From assembly GCA_003255065.1 (NCBI GenBank), contig QAOA01006370.1, positions 1 to 64,000 of the forward strand: DNA of 64,000 nt. Direction: 5' to 3'. Numbering within the stretch: the stretch's first letter is position 1; every line of letters begins with the position of its first letter. Of the stretch, positions 23,801 through 37,648 are shown piece by piece. A model generated the notes under the pieces. The model did no database searches. It was given only the letters and a program-made list of their open reading frames with translations, and had not been told where the DNA came from. This DNA is from Cercis canadensis (lineage: Eukaryota > Streptophyta > Magnoliopsida > Fabales > Fabaceae). The position numbers were made by a program, and so were the translations under genes.

Positions 23801-24301
23801 TTAATGCTTCCATTTGTTTTGATCTTGGCTTAGAGAGTCCATTACTTGGCTGCAAAGCCAGTTGGAAATTCTCCTTTTGAAACTGATAGCAATGATGAAT
23901 TTGCAATTCATACTCTCTAGTTCTAAATAGTGTAAACTAGTCTAATTTCCATGTCTTTTTTATGGTTGTTTTAGTGCCGCCTAAGGGGAAAGATTGATTC
24001 CAATGGCTGTGCGTCTGCATTTCTGGAGGAGCGGTTAAATATGGGTCTTAATTTTCTTCTTTCTGCTGAGGTGAGAGCTAATTGCTTCTGTTATGCTATC
24101 AATATGTACTTGTTTTATAAGTTGTGTAGTTGATAATATATTCTCCACACAAGATCCTTGTAGAGTGCACTAGTCAGACTAGTGGATCTACTCTTAGCTT
24201 TTGTTTTCTGCTTTGACAATGTTTTATATACTTCTCCATTGCAGATCGATCACAAGAAAAAAGACTACAAGTTTGGTTTTGGTTTGACAGTTGGAGAATA
24301 G
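17074..24301 (+). CDS. TOM40: Mitochondrial import receptor subunit TOM40
   Basis: Beta-barrel pore of the TOM complex in the outer mitochondrial membrane, the entry channel for preproteins. Eleven coding exons: 17074-17206, 17695-17776, 17878-17977, 18054-18149, 18433-18483, 18593-18658, 21358-21459, 22564-22632, 22715-22798, 23975-24070, 24245-24301. They join in frame to 311 residues, close to the usual ~309 of plant TOM40. Seen landmarks: proline-rich start ([14 protein letters not shown]), [55 protein letters not shown] and a C-terminal beta-signal strand ending [10 protein letters not shown]. All junctions are GT-AG. The start is the first ATG with the expected N-terminus; an upstream ATG at 17017 is in the same frame but would add an atypical leader. 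N bases at 17824 (intron 2) and 22153 (intron 7) lie outside exons. Confidence 0.95.
17262..17565. repeat. Tandem duplication (175-bp period) in TOM40 intron 1
   Basis: TTGTTGCCATTGCTCTAGAG at 17262 and TTGTTGCCTTTGCTCTGGAG at 17437 begin two diverged copies; both contain TTTTGGGTGCAT and GGGTGATTTGTG and end GGGTACCTCCTATGATG. The second copy is shorter. Confidence 0.7.
22963..23028. repeat. Imperfect hairpin in TOM40 intron 9
   Basis: GGAGTAAAAATTGACAATGT (22963) pairs with ACATATGTTGTCAATTTTCACCCC-type sequence ending at 23028, with GGCATGCC inside the loop. Arms of ~18 bp with few mismatches. Both strands therefore read the same short peptide motif (GVKIDN), explaining two overlapping open frames here. 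Confidence 0.6.
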
Positions 24302-26679
24302 ATTAGCAGGACATGAAGCTCTCTTTTATTCTTATTGCCTAAGCAGCTTAGCGAGCTTTCTTTCATTTTCCTTGTTGGAAATTTTAAAAAGAAAAAAAGA
24401 GGAAGGATAATGTTAATGGCATGAAACATTGTTTATGACCAGTGAGTTGCTGCAGAAATTTTAGGCATATTAATTTATTTGGATTCTTGCCTTGTTTATC
24501 CCTTGATGGGGCTGTAGAGTGATATCACAATAATTCATATTGTGAGATTCATTTTTGATAATGCAGCTACTGCTTGTGTCATATACATTCGTTTCTCAGA
24601 TTTTTAAGTAGAGGTATGAAACCACTGCAGTAACAAATACCTGGTATACACTCAAAACAAGGCAGTAAAATCCTAACATCTCCTTCCCCAGAAAAAAGGA
24701 AAAAAAAAAAAAAGTTGATTTTAAAATTTTAAATGCAATTTGTTGCTCAGATTTCTTAGCATAAAATTACTGGATATGATTATGCCCTTCCTTTTAGGCC
24801 AAGATGTTTTATTAGGCTGTGCATAATTCAGTGAGGTTAAATTATTTTGAATCGTAAGATTTACTCTACATGTGTAGTTTTAAAAATGAGAAATGAAGAA
24901 ATTATTAAAAGCTGGACACTTTCCTTGGTGCCCATTTCCCTCTCCATTCGCAGCCAAGAGGAGTTGCACAAGGCAAGAAAACATGAAGAAGCCAAACATA
25001 TAAACTGGAGTAATCTCAAAGACCCACTTTATGAGCAAAATCCACTGAACTACAACAAGAATCTGATTCTCTAGTGCAAGTGAACTGTGTTTTATTTGTT
25101 TTACACTTTCTACACAATATATCACCAACTTGAACTTCTTGAAAAGTAACTAGGGAAGACTTAGTGAAATAAATGAAGATAAAGCTAGGTAGGGTAACCA
25201 TGTACAATATGTAATCCACACCACATTCAACTTCTTGGCTCTTGGCCTTTTGTTCAACCAACGAACAATGCTTGACATACTCACACCACACCACCATAGC
25301 TTGACTTCGGCAACCACCCTTCTTGACTCTAGCCGACGTAGCTCCACTCACAACCAATCAATACCCATTACTTCTTCTTTCAGTACACTCACTTGACCAA
25401 TTATTCCATTTCTTTCTTCACTTGAGTTTGCGATTTTGAACCCTCTTGATTTTTTGGCTCTGCAAAGTAAAGAAGGGACTTGGAAAATTTTATGGGCGAT
25501 GACAACAAATAAAAAAACTATTGCGGTTAAGAGAAGCAAATTAATGTGGGGCTTTTTTATAATTTCATTAATCATTGAGGAATACTATTTAAAACTCTCT
25601 TTCACCCATTTTACCCATTTTCTGTTGCCTTTCACCCATTTTATTATCAAGCTCGATTAGACCACTAAAGTGTGACTGTGAACCGCTCTTCTTTAGGTTC
25701 AATTTCAGAAGATTTATTTTCAATCGATGTAATATGCATGGCCTAGTCCATTTCATAATGTCCTATTATTTTCTTTTTAAATTTTAAGCCACTAAGTTTA
25801 GTTTAATGATGAGAGGTTTGTGTAATTTGTTGGAAGTCACGGTTCGAAATAGAGTTGTTAAACTAGACTGTCCTATCAAGCGTGAGCAAAGTAGCTTATG
25901 CGGGCTAGCCTCAAATATTTCAAGCTAACTAAAATTTGGTTCGACTTGATTCTATATAATTTTTTGGCTTAATAATAATTTTGGTCTATATTTTTTAAAA
26001 ATTACCAAATTAGTTCATTTTAAAAATGAAAAGACGAAATCGTTTATTTAAGTAAAATAAGAGACCAAAATTACATAGCAAACTATGTCTGTACATGTAT
26101 AGTTTTAAGGATAATAAATGAAACTTATTACAAGCTGAGTAAAAGCCCTTGATAAGCCCCTATTCATATGATTAACCTCACAGTAAAATATCACATTTTA
26201 AACTGGCAGTCAAACTGAATTCAAATATATCCCTTCACCTTCTTCCAATTTCTATAACTATTATGATTAAAGGTAAACTACTACTACCTCCTATGATGTT
26301 TAAGGATATATCACACAGTAGCCCCCTATTCATATGAGGTTGCTGTTTAGTCCAACTTTCAAACAGAAAAAGTAGCTAGACAATTAAAAGTTAATATCAA
26401 TAATATTGTGCAATTTGGTAAAAATTACACTATCACTTCAAGTAGGTTAGTTTGCTATCATCAATTGAAACCAGCAGCAACACATGCTTGGTTCAACTAG
26501 TAGCAAATAGAATCCTGGTCATGCGCCTTTGGCTGTGGTTAAGGGTTAAAAGTCCAATGAGAATATTGTTTGGAGAGGAGAAATTGTAATTACTCTAACT
26601 TTCGAACAAGATTAGTCTGACGTCCACTTGAGTAAAGTGGGAACACTCTGATATTAACTGGAAAAAAAAAAAAAAAAAN

Positions 26680-26712
<33 letters not shown>

Positions 26713-27113
26713 AAGCACTAGGCAGTTGATAGGAAGAAAACAGAGATGGGGAAGAGTAAGCATGAGGGAAAATTTATGGAACATGGGCTGTTAATTGATA
26801 CAAGAGAGAAATTTAATGGAGATGCTCTGGGTTAGTTTGGTGTGTATCATTCTTGTGAATGTTAGTGGAAACTTGAAGGTCACCAAGGGTTGCTACAAGC
26901 AACAAAGATGAGAGGGGGGAGAGGGATGGTTGAGCTATGGCTTCTTGGTTGTGCTCCATGCTCTTTGAATTCCTAGGGTAGCTTTTTCTAAAATTATTCT
27001 TCATTACAAAATCATTTCTTGAATAAACAAACCTAAATAAAGAAATTTCTTGAAAAAGCTTAATTTAATAAAATTCTTTTAAGCAAAATATTTTTCTATC
27101 TAAACACCCCCTA
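24302..27113. other. Intergenic, TOM40 3' flank to first foldback element
   Basis: No supported gene. 24880-25575 has several open minus-strand stretches without a recognised domain. 25790-25860 has a tRNA-like A-box region and B-box GGTTCGAAAT, possibly a SINE relic. 26661-26711 is a poly(A) run with an N at 26679. Confidence 0.45.
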
Positions 27114-27636
27114 GGCCTTTTGACACAAATATTACATTTTGCAAAAGTATTTACCTAACTATTACAACTTTCAAACTATTTACACAAATATTACACTTTT
27201 TAAAAATTTAAAAAAAAATAAAAAATAAAAAAGATTTTCAAACACGTGGGACCCACCGGACACGCCGTGGGCCTCACGGCGTGTCCCAAGTGGACAAGCT
27301 GTGAGGCCCACAGCGTGTCCCAATAGGCCAAAATTCGTCTATTGTTCCAGAGTTGTGGGCCTCATGTCAGTGAAAAAGCAGTCCGTGTCAGTGGAAAAAA
27401 CTGAGTGCTGGCGTGTTGAGAAGGAAATTGAGTATATAAGGAAACAATGGACGAATTTTAGCTTATTGGGACACGCCGTGAGGCCTACGGCGTGTCCGGT
27501 GGGTCCCACGTGTTTGAAAATATATATTTTTTTTATTTTTGAATTTTTAAAAAGTGTAATATTTGTGTAAATAGTTTGAAAGTTGTAATATTTGGGTAAA
27601 TACTTTTACACAATGTAATATTTGTGTCAAAAAGCC
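27114..27636. mobile_element. Mutator-like foldback element with GC-rich palindromes, family A copy 1
   Basis: 523 bp; ends GGCCTTTTGACACAAATATT (left) and GGCTTTTTGACACAAATATT (right, inverted). The arms are ~190 bp and highly alike, each with an AT-rich outer part and a GC-rich inner part carrying CACGTGGGACCCACC and GGACACGCCGTG/CACGGCGTGTCC palindromes. Flanks CACCCCCTA (27105-27113) and CACACCCTA (27637-27645) form a 9-bp duplication with one mismatch. The unpaired middle (~27340-27445) shows no gene. Confidence 0.85.
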
Positions 27637-27932
27637 CACACCCTAAGAACAAACAAACAAAAGTAAAAATATTGAATTTGGTATGTGAAGAAAACTTTCA
27701 AGTAGTTTATTTTCTTGTTTCTATTGGAACTATTGTTGTTCTGTTTCATCATTCTTTCCCTTTTTCCTCTTTATGCCTCTCAAAACATAATTTTGAAATG
27801 CATTTTCTATTTTCTCAAATTCTAAAACTATTCAAGTCTACATACCCATGCACATTTTTTTTTTTCTTCTTGAAATTATTCTTGATTCGCTTTTTACAAA
27901 ATTATTTTTTTCAAAAAGAATAGAAACAAATA

Positions 27933-28460
27933 AGTTTAAATGTACTATAAGTCCCTATAGTTTGAATGAATTTTGAATCAAATCACTATAATTTTTTTTT
28001 TCTTCTTTTGAGGTTCTTATAGTTTAATTTTTTTTTAATTGAGTCTCTTCCTTAGCCCTAGTTAAAACTCCATCAATTTAGTGCTCATATGAGAAACAAC
28101 TTGTCTATGTGACAATAAAAAAAGTTGACATAGCGCCAAAATGACACAAAAATTGGGTTCTATATGTTGCTCATCACCTTAATTTTCATCAAGTTGGAAA
28201 AACTAAGTCACATACCTTGCATGTGCGTTTGATGAGTGGCAATTTTTGTGCCACTTTGGCACCACATAAGCTTCATCTATTACCACATGAAGAAGTCATT
28301 TGTCATGTCAGCACTAAACTGACGGAGTTATAACCCAGGGTGATAGCAGTGACCCAATTAAAAAAAATTAAACTATAAAGACCCCAAAAGAAGAAAAAAA
28401 ATTATAAGAATCTGATTTAAAATTTATCTAAACAATAAGAACCTACAATACATTTAAACC
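27933..28460. mobile_element. Long-TIR Mutator-like element with 9-bp TSD
   Basis: 528 bp. Left end AGTTTAAATGTACTATAAG and inverted right end GGTTTAAATGTATTGTAGG continue as inverted arms of over 150 bp, including TTTTCTTCTTTTGAGGT / TTTTCTTCTTTTGGGGT. The flanking 9-bp duplication AAACAAATA at 27924-27932 and 28461-28469 is perfect. It ends ~50 bp before the site II elements of the eS6 promoter. No coding. Confidence 0.85.
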
Positions 28461-28509
28461 AAACAAATATATCTGTAATATTGAATATTGAGATAAGTGA
28501 AACTATTGA

Positions 28510-28722
28510 GGCCCATTTTTGTAAAAGGTCTTTAATTCCTTATGCTTGGGCTTCAGACCAATATGAGTCCAAGAAAGCTGTAGCTTGGTCCAACCTAATC
28601 AGAAAACCCTTGGGTCCAACGTTCACCTCCTTTGAACGGTCAGGATTTCTCTTTCTACCTTCTTATGAATCTCAGCCGTTAAATGACATATAATCTGTAA
28701 ACAGAGACCTTACAAAACCCTA
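28510..28722 (+). promoter_or_regulatory. eS6 promoter: two site II elements and a telo-box
   Basis: GGCCCA (28510-28515), TGGGCT (28547-28552) and telo-box AAACCCTA (28715-28722) stand in the order and spacing known for plant ribosomal protein genes. The telo-box is just before a pyrimidine-rich CTTCATTCTCTCTTTAC, the probable transcript start. A 5'-UTR intron is likely from GTAAGT at ~28786 to TTTTAG at ~29311 or TTCTGCAG at ~29334. Confidence 0.7.
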
Positions 28723-29365
28723 GCTTCATTCTCTCTTTACTAGCCCGCCGAGAAAGGATTAACCCTAATTTTGGCTCCGCACAGTAAGTAGTCTTCGTCT
28801 CCGTCTCGGCAATGTTGTTACAATTTCTGATTCCACTCTGGATTTACAAAATTTCAAGCCTAGTAAATCCATGTGTTGTTTGATTTTCTCTGTTATTTGG
28901 TGAATCTAAGGTCTGCTAGAATTTTTCTGGGTGCTTTTAGTTTCTTTCTTCCTTTGTGTATTTCGTTTCTGTTTGTTTTTTTCTTGGATTTCATATTGAA
29001 AATATAGTGTATTTCTGAGAAGATTAGGGAAGGTGGTAACAAAGGATTTCTAGTTGGGCTAGAGCTAGACAGATTGTTCGAAGAGATAGATATAGTGCCT
29101 ATATGTTTTTTCTTTTCTTCTGTATGAATGCGAGTTTCAAAATAATTTAACAAAAATGGAAGCTTCTGTTATGAGATTTTTACATTTTGAAGAAATTCAA
29201 ATTAATAGCTTGTTTTTGTATGCATTCGTAATAGTATATTGTGATTTGATTGTGCCCGAGGTTAGTGAACTGGTTTTTGGAGTGGATTTTGATATGATTT
29301 TCTTGTTTTAGGTTGAGAGAGTAGAGCTTCTGCAGAGGCATTACTGTCTGTCAACCAACTAAAAG

Positions 29366-31213
<1,848 letters not shown>

Positions 31214-32296
31214 ACGTGAAAGCAATGTTTTGAATTTTTCCCTGTGGGTTAAATCATTTATGGAATGTCATAGTAGGCTTAGATGAATTCTAATTTGTTT
31301 TCTCAGAGTTTAGTGCTTGTGCGGATGTATGCAATATGGTAAACGAAATTTTGAAGTTTTGTTCCATTTTGTTTCTGGCTATTTATCAACTTTGGCAGTG
31401 AAATACAATTCTTCACTTTATCCTTCGTTCCATTTTGTGTCTGAACTTGCCCGCATGACTTCAAGCCTGTGACCCAACCCTCCCCTCCCCTTACATAAGA
31501 AAGAAAAAAGTACCTGTTCCTACCTGATGTGTAGTCTTTCTGTATTGTTTCCTTGTGTCTTTCTGGTTATTTGTTGTGATTAATGTGTTAGCCAAAAAAG
31601 AGTTGTGTTTGGCTACGATATAAAGTGATAATAATTAAGCATTCCTTCACTTTGTGGCATATTGATGATGTAGTGCTATTTAAGTATCATAAATTTTGCA
31701 AGATGCTTGTTGTAGGATATAGGCAGCATGAATGTAGATAGGTGCAATAAAGTGATGTGCATTTCCTTTTTCTATATATTGTTCCATTTTAACAAATTCC
31801 TAGTTCAAGTGAAAATGGTGAGATTCATAGACATTATGCTATTTTAGTAAAAAAAAATTCATATATATTATAAACAATATGCAATCCACAATTGATAAAT
31901 TTTGGATTTTGGACAGTATATTTACGGCTTATTGGCACAAGTTTGGCTACATCTAAGCCTCCGGAGTTCAAATCTAGTGATGGTCAATTTTTTCCTAACT
32001 ACCGTTGTCTGTCACTATTCAACCCCTAGAATTGTAATATTATATGTTTTTTTTTAGAAAAAGTAGACTATGTTTTCATTATTTTTTAAGCATTTCCATC
32101 TTTTCATTAAGAGCTGGAATAAGCTTATGAACTTTTAAAGGCATGTCATATTTTTTTTTTGCTCTGATTTAAAGGCATGTCATATAGTTCTGTAAAAGAA
32201 ACACGATAGATAATATTTGAGGATCAATAACTTCTGGGCCTATGAGCTTAGAAAAGAGAACGTTATGATGAAAAATTGCTGGGGAACGCTAAGCTA
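31214..32296. other. eS6 3' flank and spacer
   Basis: No gene recognised. 31928-31985 has a GGCTTATTGGC...GAGTTCAAATC arrangement resembling A- and B-boxes of a tRNA-derived SINE, too degraded to name. Confidence 0.4.
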
Positions 32297-32640
32297 GAGG
32301 GGTAGTGCTACCCCCTTTTTTGGAAGGAATTTTGGATGAGTTTTAGTGGGATTTATAATGTAATTTTAGTGTTATAGCAAAGATATTAGAAAATCGAGTT
32401 ATCTAGTGATATTGAAATATCAAAATAGTAGACGTAATTTGAGTTAAAATTAATAGAATTTTGACTGAATTTAAACATATTTTTTTTGTATCATGTCGTT
32501 TATGTATTTTATAATAAATTAATTATTCTAACACATACTTTCTGTCTCAATTTTTTAAGATTTTTATAATAACACTAAAATTATTGAGTGAATCTTATCC
32601 GAACCTACCTAACTTGGTGAGTAGTAGTATTACCCTTATT
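32297..32640. mobile_element. Probable MITE with long imperfect inverted repeats
   Basis: The left side (GGGGTAGTGCTACCC, GGATGAG, AATTTTAGTGTTAT, AAATCGAG) is matched in inverted order by the right side (AAGGGTAATACTACTACTC, GGATAAG, AATTTTAGTGTTAT, AAATTGAG). Ends and target duplication could not be fixed. Confidence 0.5.
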
Positions 32641-32753
32641 TTAAAGAAGGATAAAATATAATTCACCAAAATTTCTATAGAAAAGTCTCGTTTGGCAAAG
32701 CTAGGGTGTAAAACCACTATATAAATAGTAAAAAATCTCAAGAAGAGATATGC

Positions 32754-33014
32754 GGCCTTTTGACACAAATATTATATTTTGCAAAAGTATTTACCTAAAT
32801 ATTACAACTTTTAAACTATTTACACAAATATTACACTTTTTAAAAATTTAAAAATTAAAAAAAAAAAAGATTTTCAGACACGTGGGTCCTACCGGACACG
32901 CCGTGAGGCCCACGGCGTGTCCTAGTAGGCCAAATTCATCTATTGTTCCAGAGTTGTGGGCTCCGTAACGAATTTTGGCTTATTGGGACACGCCGTGAGA
33001 CCCACGGCGTGTCT
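32754..33014. mobile_element. Foldback family A, copy 2, cut by an assembly gap
   Basis: Starts GGCCTTTTGACACAAATATT and follows copy 1 (27114-27636) through ACACGTGGG and CACGGCGTGTCC, loses most of the middle, enters the GC-rich part of the right arm (GGACACGCCGTGAGA) and stops at N 33015. The outer right arm is missing, so an unsized gap is likely here. Confidence 0.8.
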
Positions 33015-33015
33015 N

Positions 33016-33840
33016 ATAATTTCAGTGAGAGGATTGCAAAAGACAGACCTGACTTTGATGGTAGTCTCAGCACTCCTGGGCAAAATCACAAGAAACAAAC
33101 TAACTAGAATAAGAAAAACAGTTATCCAATCAAATCAAGAATGCAACAATTAAGGTAAGAAAACAATTCAAACTTAAAGAATAGCAACACTCATGGAACA
33201 AGACAATAAGAGAGAGAGAGACAGAGAGATCATTACCTCAAATCTACCAAGAGATAAATTGAATGAGATCATCATACATAAATGAATGTCCTGCCTAGCA
33301 TATTTTATCCGAAAGGGCTGCGTGGACTTTGTTTCATCTTTTAGAATCTGTACATTGATTTCTTAAAATATTATAGTTCCTGTGTCTGCTAGTAACTGAT
33401 TTTGAAGTTTCCTGCAATGTGAACTGGCTTTTGAAATTTAATGCAATCTAAAATCTTAAAGGACATCTCTCATGATTGTTGAGAAAATATTGAATTACTT
33501 TTTTTTTTTTTTGAATTACATAGGAGTGGAAAATGCTAAGAAAAAAAAGGAGAGTACACAATGAAGATTATAAGCTAACACCTGGGTGGATACTAGCTAG
33601 TATATATATCAATATTACTATGTTTTCTAGAGGTGAAAGTGTTAAAAAATAAATGTGTTGAAAATTTTTGGATGCAAATAATGTTTTTATGTATTAGAGA
33701 AATGATTATTGCGCCCGTGATCGTAGTAAGAGATGCTGCTGTTTGACTATACGTCTATATATACTTTGTGCTTTGTTCGTGGTCTGTGTTTCAAAATGAT
33801 TCTTTGGTCATGGAGTTTCATTCATGAATCATGAATCATT
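33016..33840. other. Spacer without recognised gene
   Basis: AT-rich with a (GA)n run near 33208-33230. Nothing else recognised. Confidence 0.4.
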
Positions 33841-33849
33841 TATTCTTTA

Positions 33850-34012
33850 CACTTTAGCCCTAAGCCTTAACCTCGTAAATCTTAAACCATAAATCTAAAA
33901 AACCTTAACCCGAGACTCTAAACCTACCTTAAGTCTTATATCCTAAATTTATAACCCTAAATCCTAAACTCTAAGGGATAAAAGATTTAGGGTTTGTTAG
34001 GGTTTAACGAAT
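33850..34012. repeat. Degenerate telomere-like (CCCTAAA) tract
   Basis: Repeated variants of CCCTAAA (TAGCCCTAAG, AACCCTAAATCCTAAACTC) on the plus strand, then the inverted form (TTTAGGGTTTGTTAGGGTTT) from ~33985. Degenerate units in both orientations suggest an old interstitial telomeric insertion. Confidence 0.55.
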
Positions 34013-34567
34013 TTGATTCAAGCCGTATGTGTTCGTTGTTCTTGGGCTGTACAGAATTTTTTTTTTCTCTAAAATCCATCACTCTAAGTTTTGTTTTTTT
34101 CCTAACTCTTTTAATTTTCCACATTCTAACATTTCTAGCTTCTATTTTGATTACTCAATAAATTTATTGTGTTTGGTTAATCGAGTTTGCAACTCCACCT
34201 TCTTATTGTGCACAGCTTCATTCATTTTAGCCATTTAAATTTCAAATTAAGAGATATTCATATGTCTTATAATTTTTGCTCGATTTCTTGGTTGCCATAA
34301 TCTTGATACAATAACTTTGAATAAATTGTATTACTTTTTTGATTTGGCTATTTATCCTACTAAATATTTAATCAAATTTCTAGCTGTAATTCAGCAAAGC
34401 AAATGTAGCATTAAACATGAAATTATCATGAAGGAATAAGTCATAACAGAATAAAAAATTAACATGCTTTTTATATTCTTATGAACTCTTCAAGATGAAA
34501 CCAAATTAAAAACTTGAGTAACAAAATATACTTTGACAAACTATTTACTAAATGGAGCATTGTGCAA

Positions 34568-35208
34568 ATTAGTTATTAAAATTCTTTTAATTATTTTATT
34601 TATGAGACACAAACAAGATGAGTCATACTACTTTATAAGTAGCATGACTCCAAGAATCACACTACTTTGAGTGTGACTCTACTTTAAAAATAGAGTGACG
34701 TTACTTTAAAGTAGTATGACTCTTGGAATCAAGCTATTTTTATGTGTGCCTATCAATAATTTAATTAAAATTGTTCTAAATCGGTAAATAGTTTTCAAAC
34801 TATCTTATTTACATAAATACTTTACAAAATTGTATTTTTTAATCATTTTGCCACTAAGTCAAAATATTAAAANATTAGTTACTAAAATTGTCCACTTTTA
34901 ATTATTTTATTTATGAGATACAAACAAGATGAGTCATACTATTTTATAAGTAGCATGGCTCCAAGAATCACACTACTTTGAAGTAGCGTGACTCTACTTT
35001 AAAAATAGAGTCATGTTACTTTAAAATAGAGTGACGTTACTTTAAAGTAGTATGACTTTTGGAGTCACGCTATTTTTATGTGTGCCTATCAATAATTTAA
35101 TTAAAACTGTTCTAAATCGGTAAATAGTTTTCAAACTATCTTATTTACATAAATACTTTACAAAATTGTATTTTTTAATCATTTTGCCACTAAGTCAAAA
35201 TATTAAAA
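34568..35208. repeat. Tandem duplication around an N, with foldback core
   Basis: 34568-34872 and 34874-35208 are copies separated by N 34873. They differ by several substitutions and a ~28-bp insertion in the second, so they are either a real duplication or two haplotypes joined in assembly. Each holds inverted motifs GAGTCATACTACTTT / AAAGTAGTATGACTC, forming a MITE-like hairpin. Confidence 0.75.
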
Positions 35209-35807
35209 CAAAAAAAAAAAATCTTTGCAAGATTCTACTACTGTAAACACTTTTTCTTTTTGGATAAAGAGGCAATGTAAAAGAAAGAGACTGCACTCAA
35301 ATGAAGTTCATGGGTCCAAGAAGATGGTGAAGAATAGAGGAGATGAATGCATATGATGAGAGTGGGTTGCCACTTTTCCTCAATATGTTTGTTTATGGTC
35401 ATATTCTGTCTTATATTAAAGTGCAAATAGTCTACAATACAAGCAGTACTAATTCTCTTTTTATCATTTAATACAAAAATATTGTCATTTAAAATGTATG
35501 ATATTTTACTACCAAACAAGTATAACATATTTTGATACCCTAAATTATTATATATACATAAAAGGAAGTTCTTTTTCTACGAGTAAAGTTATTTATAACT
35601 ATTGTGCTCGTTCTCTTTTTTCTACTGCTTTTTATGTTTCTCTTATATCTTTTTACAGATCTAATTTATTTGTTTAATAAACTAATTGTATGTACATAAC
35701 ACGGGCTTGGAACTAATTTCATATAAAAAACTATGATCCAAGTAAATGTACTACATAATTTCTAAATTAAGGGTTAATTTGAACTTCGTCCAAATTAAGG
35801 GTTGCTT

Positions 35808-36201
35808 TTTGTTGTTGTATCCATGCATTCAACGACAAGGCGTGCAAAAAAGTTGCATATATGAACCTCTTTCGATTATATTTGTTGTTGTATCCATGCA
35901 TTTATTTGTGTATGTAAGTTTAAGACCTTAAAGTGATGCCCCTAATATATAAATTGAGACCTTTAACTGATGAACCCCAGAAGTTTTTATACCCCAACAA
36001 TATAAGAAATTTAAAACTAGATTGTTTCACGTTTCTCTCCCATGTCAAAGTCAAACACACACATGAAAATAGTTTTTAAAAATAGAACCTTTGTATGGAA
36101 GATGGCCTTTCCAACACCAAATTGTGGGAACTGAAGCTTGAGCATTCAACGACAAGGCGTGCAAAAAAGTTGCATATATGAACCTCTTTCGATTATATTT
36201 G
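35808..36201. repeat. Templated short insertion and its source
   Basis: A 60-bp segment (35825-35884) is identical to 36142-36201 (GCATTCAACGACAAGGCGTG ... GATTATATTTG). The first copy is bracketed by a 22-bp direct repeat (35808-35829 and 35881-35902, TTTGTTGTTGTATCC...), overlapping its edges. The second copy has no such brackets, so it looks like the donor. Confidence 0.8.
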
Positions 36202-37648
36202 ATACAGAAGCCAAAACCGAAAGACAACATTGGGCCTAACAAAGACAACCACAAAGAAGTTCACATGGCCTTTCAAAATTTGATAACCATCCCCATGTTA
36301 GCTGCACCTCCATTTTTGTTTCTTCCACACATCACGCGGTTTCAAAGCTGCAGTCAATTCGAACTACGTTTCAAGGCAACAACTTATTTGTTATGGGGTT
36401 TACTATGCTATCCATACAAAAAGCATCGGGTAAAAAGCTATCCCTTATTTCTCACATGGGATTCTCAGTTGCACTAGTTCTTTATTTTGGCACTTATGTG
36501 AAGCTCTTAAAAAGCTAAATGACCTAGTATGAGTCAAACGTCAAAAGAGTTTACAAAAAAAGCTAAACAGCATGTAATCAAATAGTATTGAGATTGAAAT
36601 CGATTTCAAAACTTGTGAATTTGTGTTCAAATCTAAAATTATAGTCAAAATACAAAAAAAAAAAAAAAAANAAAAAAAAAAGAGTTTTACTTAATTACAG
36701 AATTTCACTATTTCGAGTCAATTTTATTTGAACACTTTTCCTGCATAGCTCCATAAATGAATTACCTATTTTGATACATACTAACTCAAATTTTTCTATA
36801 CTTTTGCACTTACATCAAACTTAGGTGTTAATTTCGCCTAAAACCCTAGATGAGAGGTGAAAGTAGTATTACCTCCAACTTCTTGTGGGTAACTTAGTAA
36901 ACACCTTTATATGTAAAGTCCCCTTCTCCTCAAGCAAATATGTATACCTAACTTCTAAGTTGGTGCATATGAGAGAGGAGGTCGGCGCCACAGGCAGAGA
37001 ATAATTCTGTTCATCCATGTGCAGCATGCACAAGATTAGGCTTTTTAAGCCTCAGTGGGGACACCAAATCTTTTCTATCCTATTCAATTAACAACCTTTT
37101 GACGACATTTTTGCCAACCACATCAACAAGAAACATGAAAAAGGAGTTGCTGCCTCTAGTGTGAGGGGACAGGCCCAACTATACAATCATGAAAAACTCT
37201 ATAGAACAACATCCATCACTAGTTTCTTAGTGATTGGGAATCCAAGTAAAGAAGAAAAGACTACTTCTGTCAAAAGCATAAGAAACATGAAGGCTGGCAA
37301 TTCATAATATAAGCATACACTGCTGAACTAAAAAATTATAACTTTATAATCTCATACGAAAATTTCTTTATGTCGACTAATTCAACTATAAGAGATTCGT
37401 TGTTCCACCATATGAAACTGAAAAGGATGGATGAGTAACAAAAGTGCACCCTGTACACTTAGAAATCTTCTATTAGCCTTATGGTATACAAACTCGCAAG
37501 TTACTCTTCTCAGAGGAAGTGAATCTCGTACTCCCAACTAAGATCTTACCATAAATCCCAAAATGATGTTTCAAGAGATCTTATTCTTCAAAAATGGAAA
37601 CAAAAAATAGATAGAGGAAAAAAGAAAAAGAGAAGGAATTGTAGTAAC
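36202..37648. other. Spacer downstream of the PLATZ gene
   Basis: No supported gene. 36572-36690 resembles a short A-tailed SINE: GTGTTCAAATC as B-box followed by AAATTATAGTCAAAATAC and a poly(A) run with N 36671; the same layout is at 59612-59701. Confidence 0.4.

Noticed and set aside
24880..25575. Cluster of minus-strand open frames of 65-113 codons
   Set aside because: Frames overlap, no domain or splice-consistent gene could be built; perhaps an old retroelement.
36051..36477. Overlapping frames on both strands near 36.2 kb
   Set aside because: No family recognised and they overlap the templated repeat; coding is unsupported.
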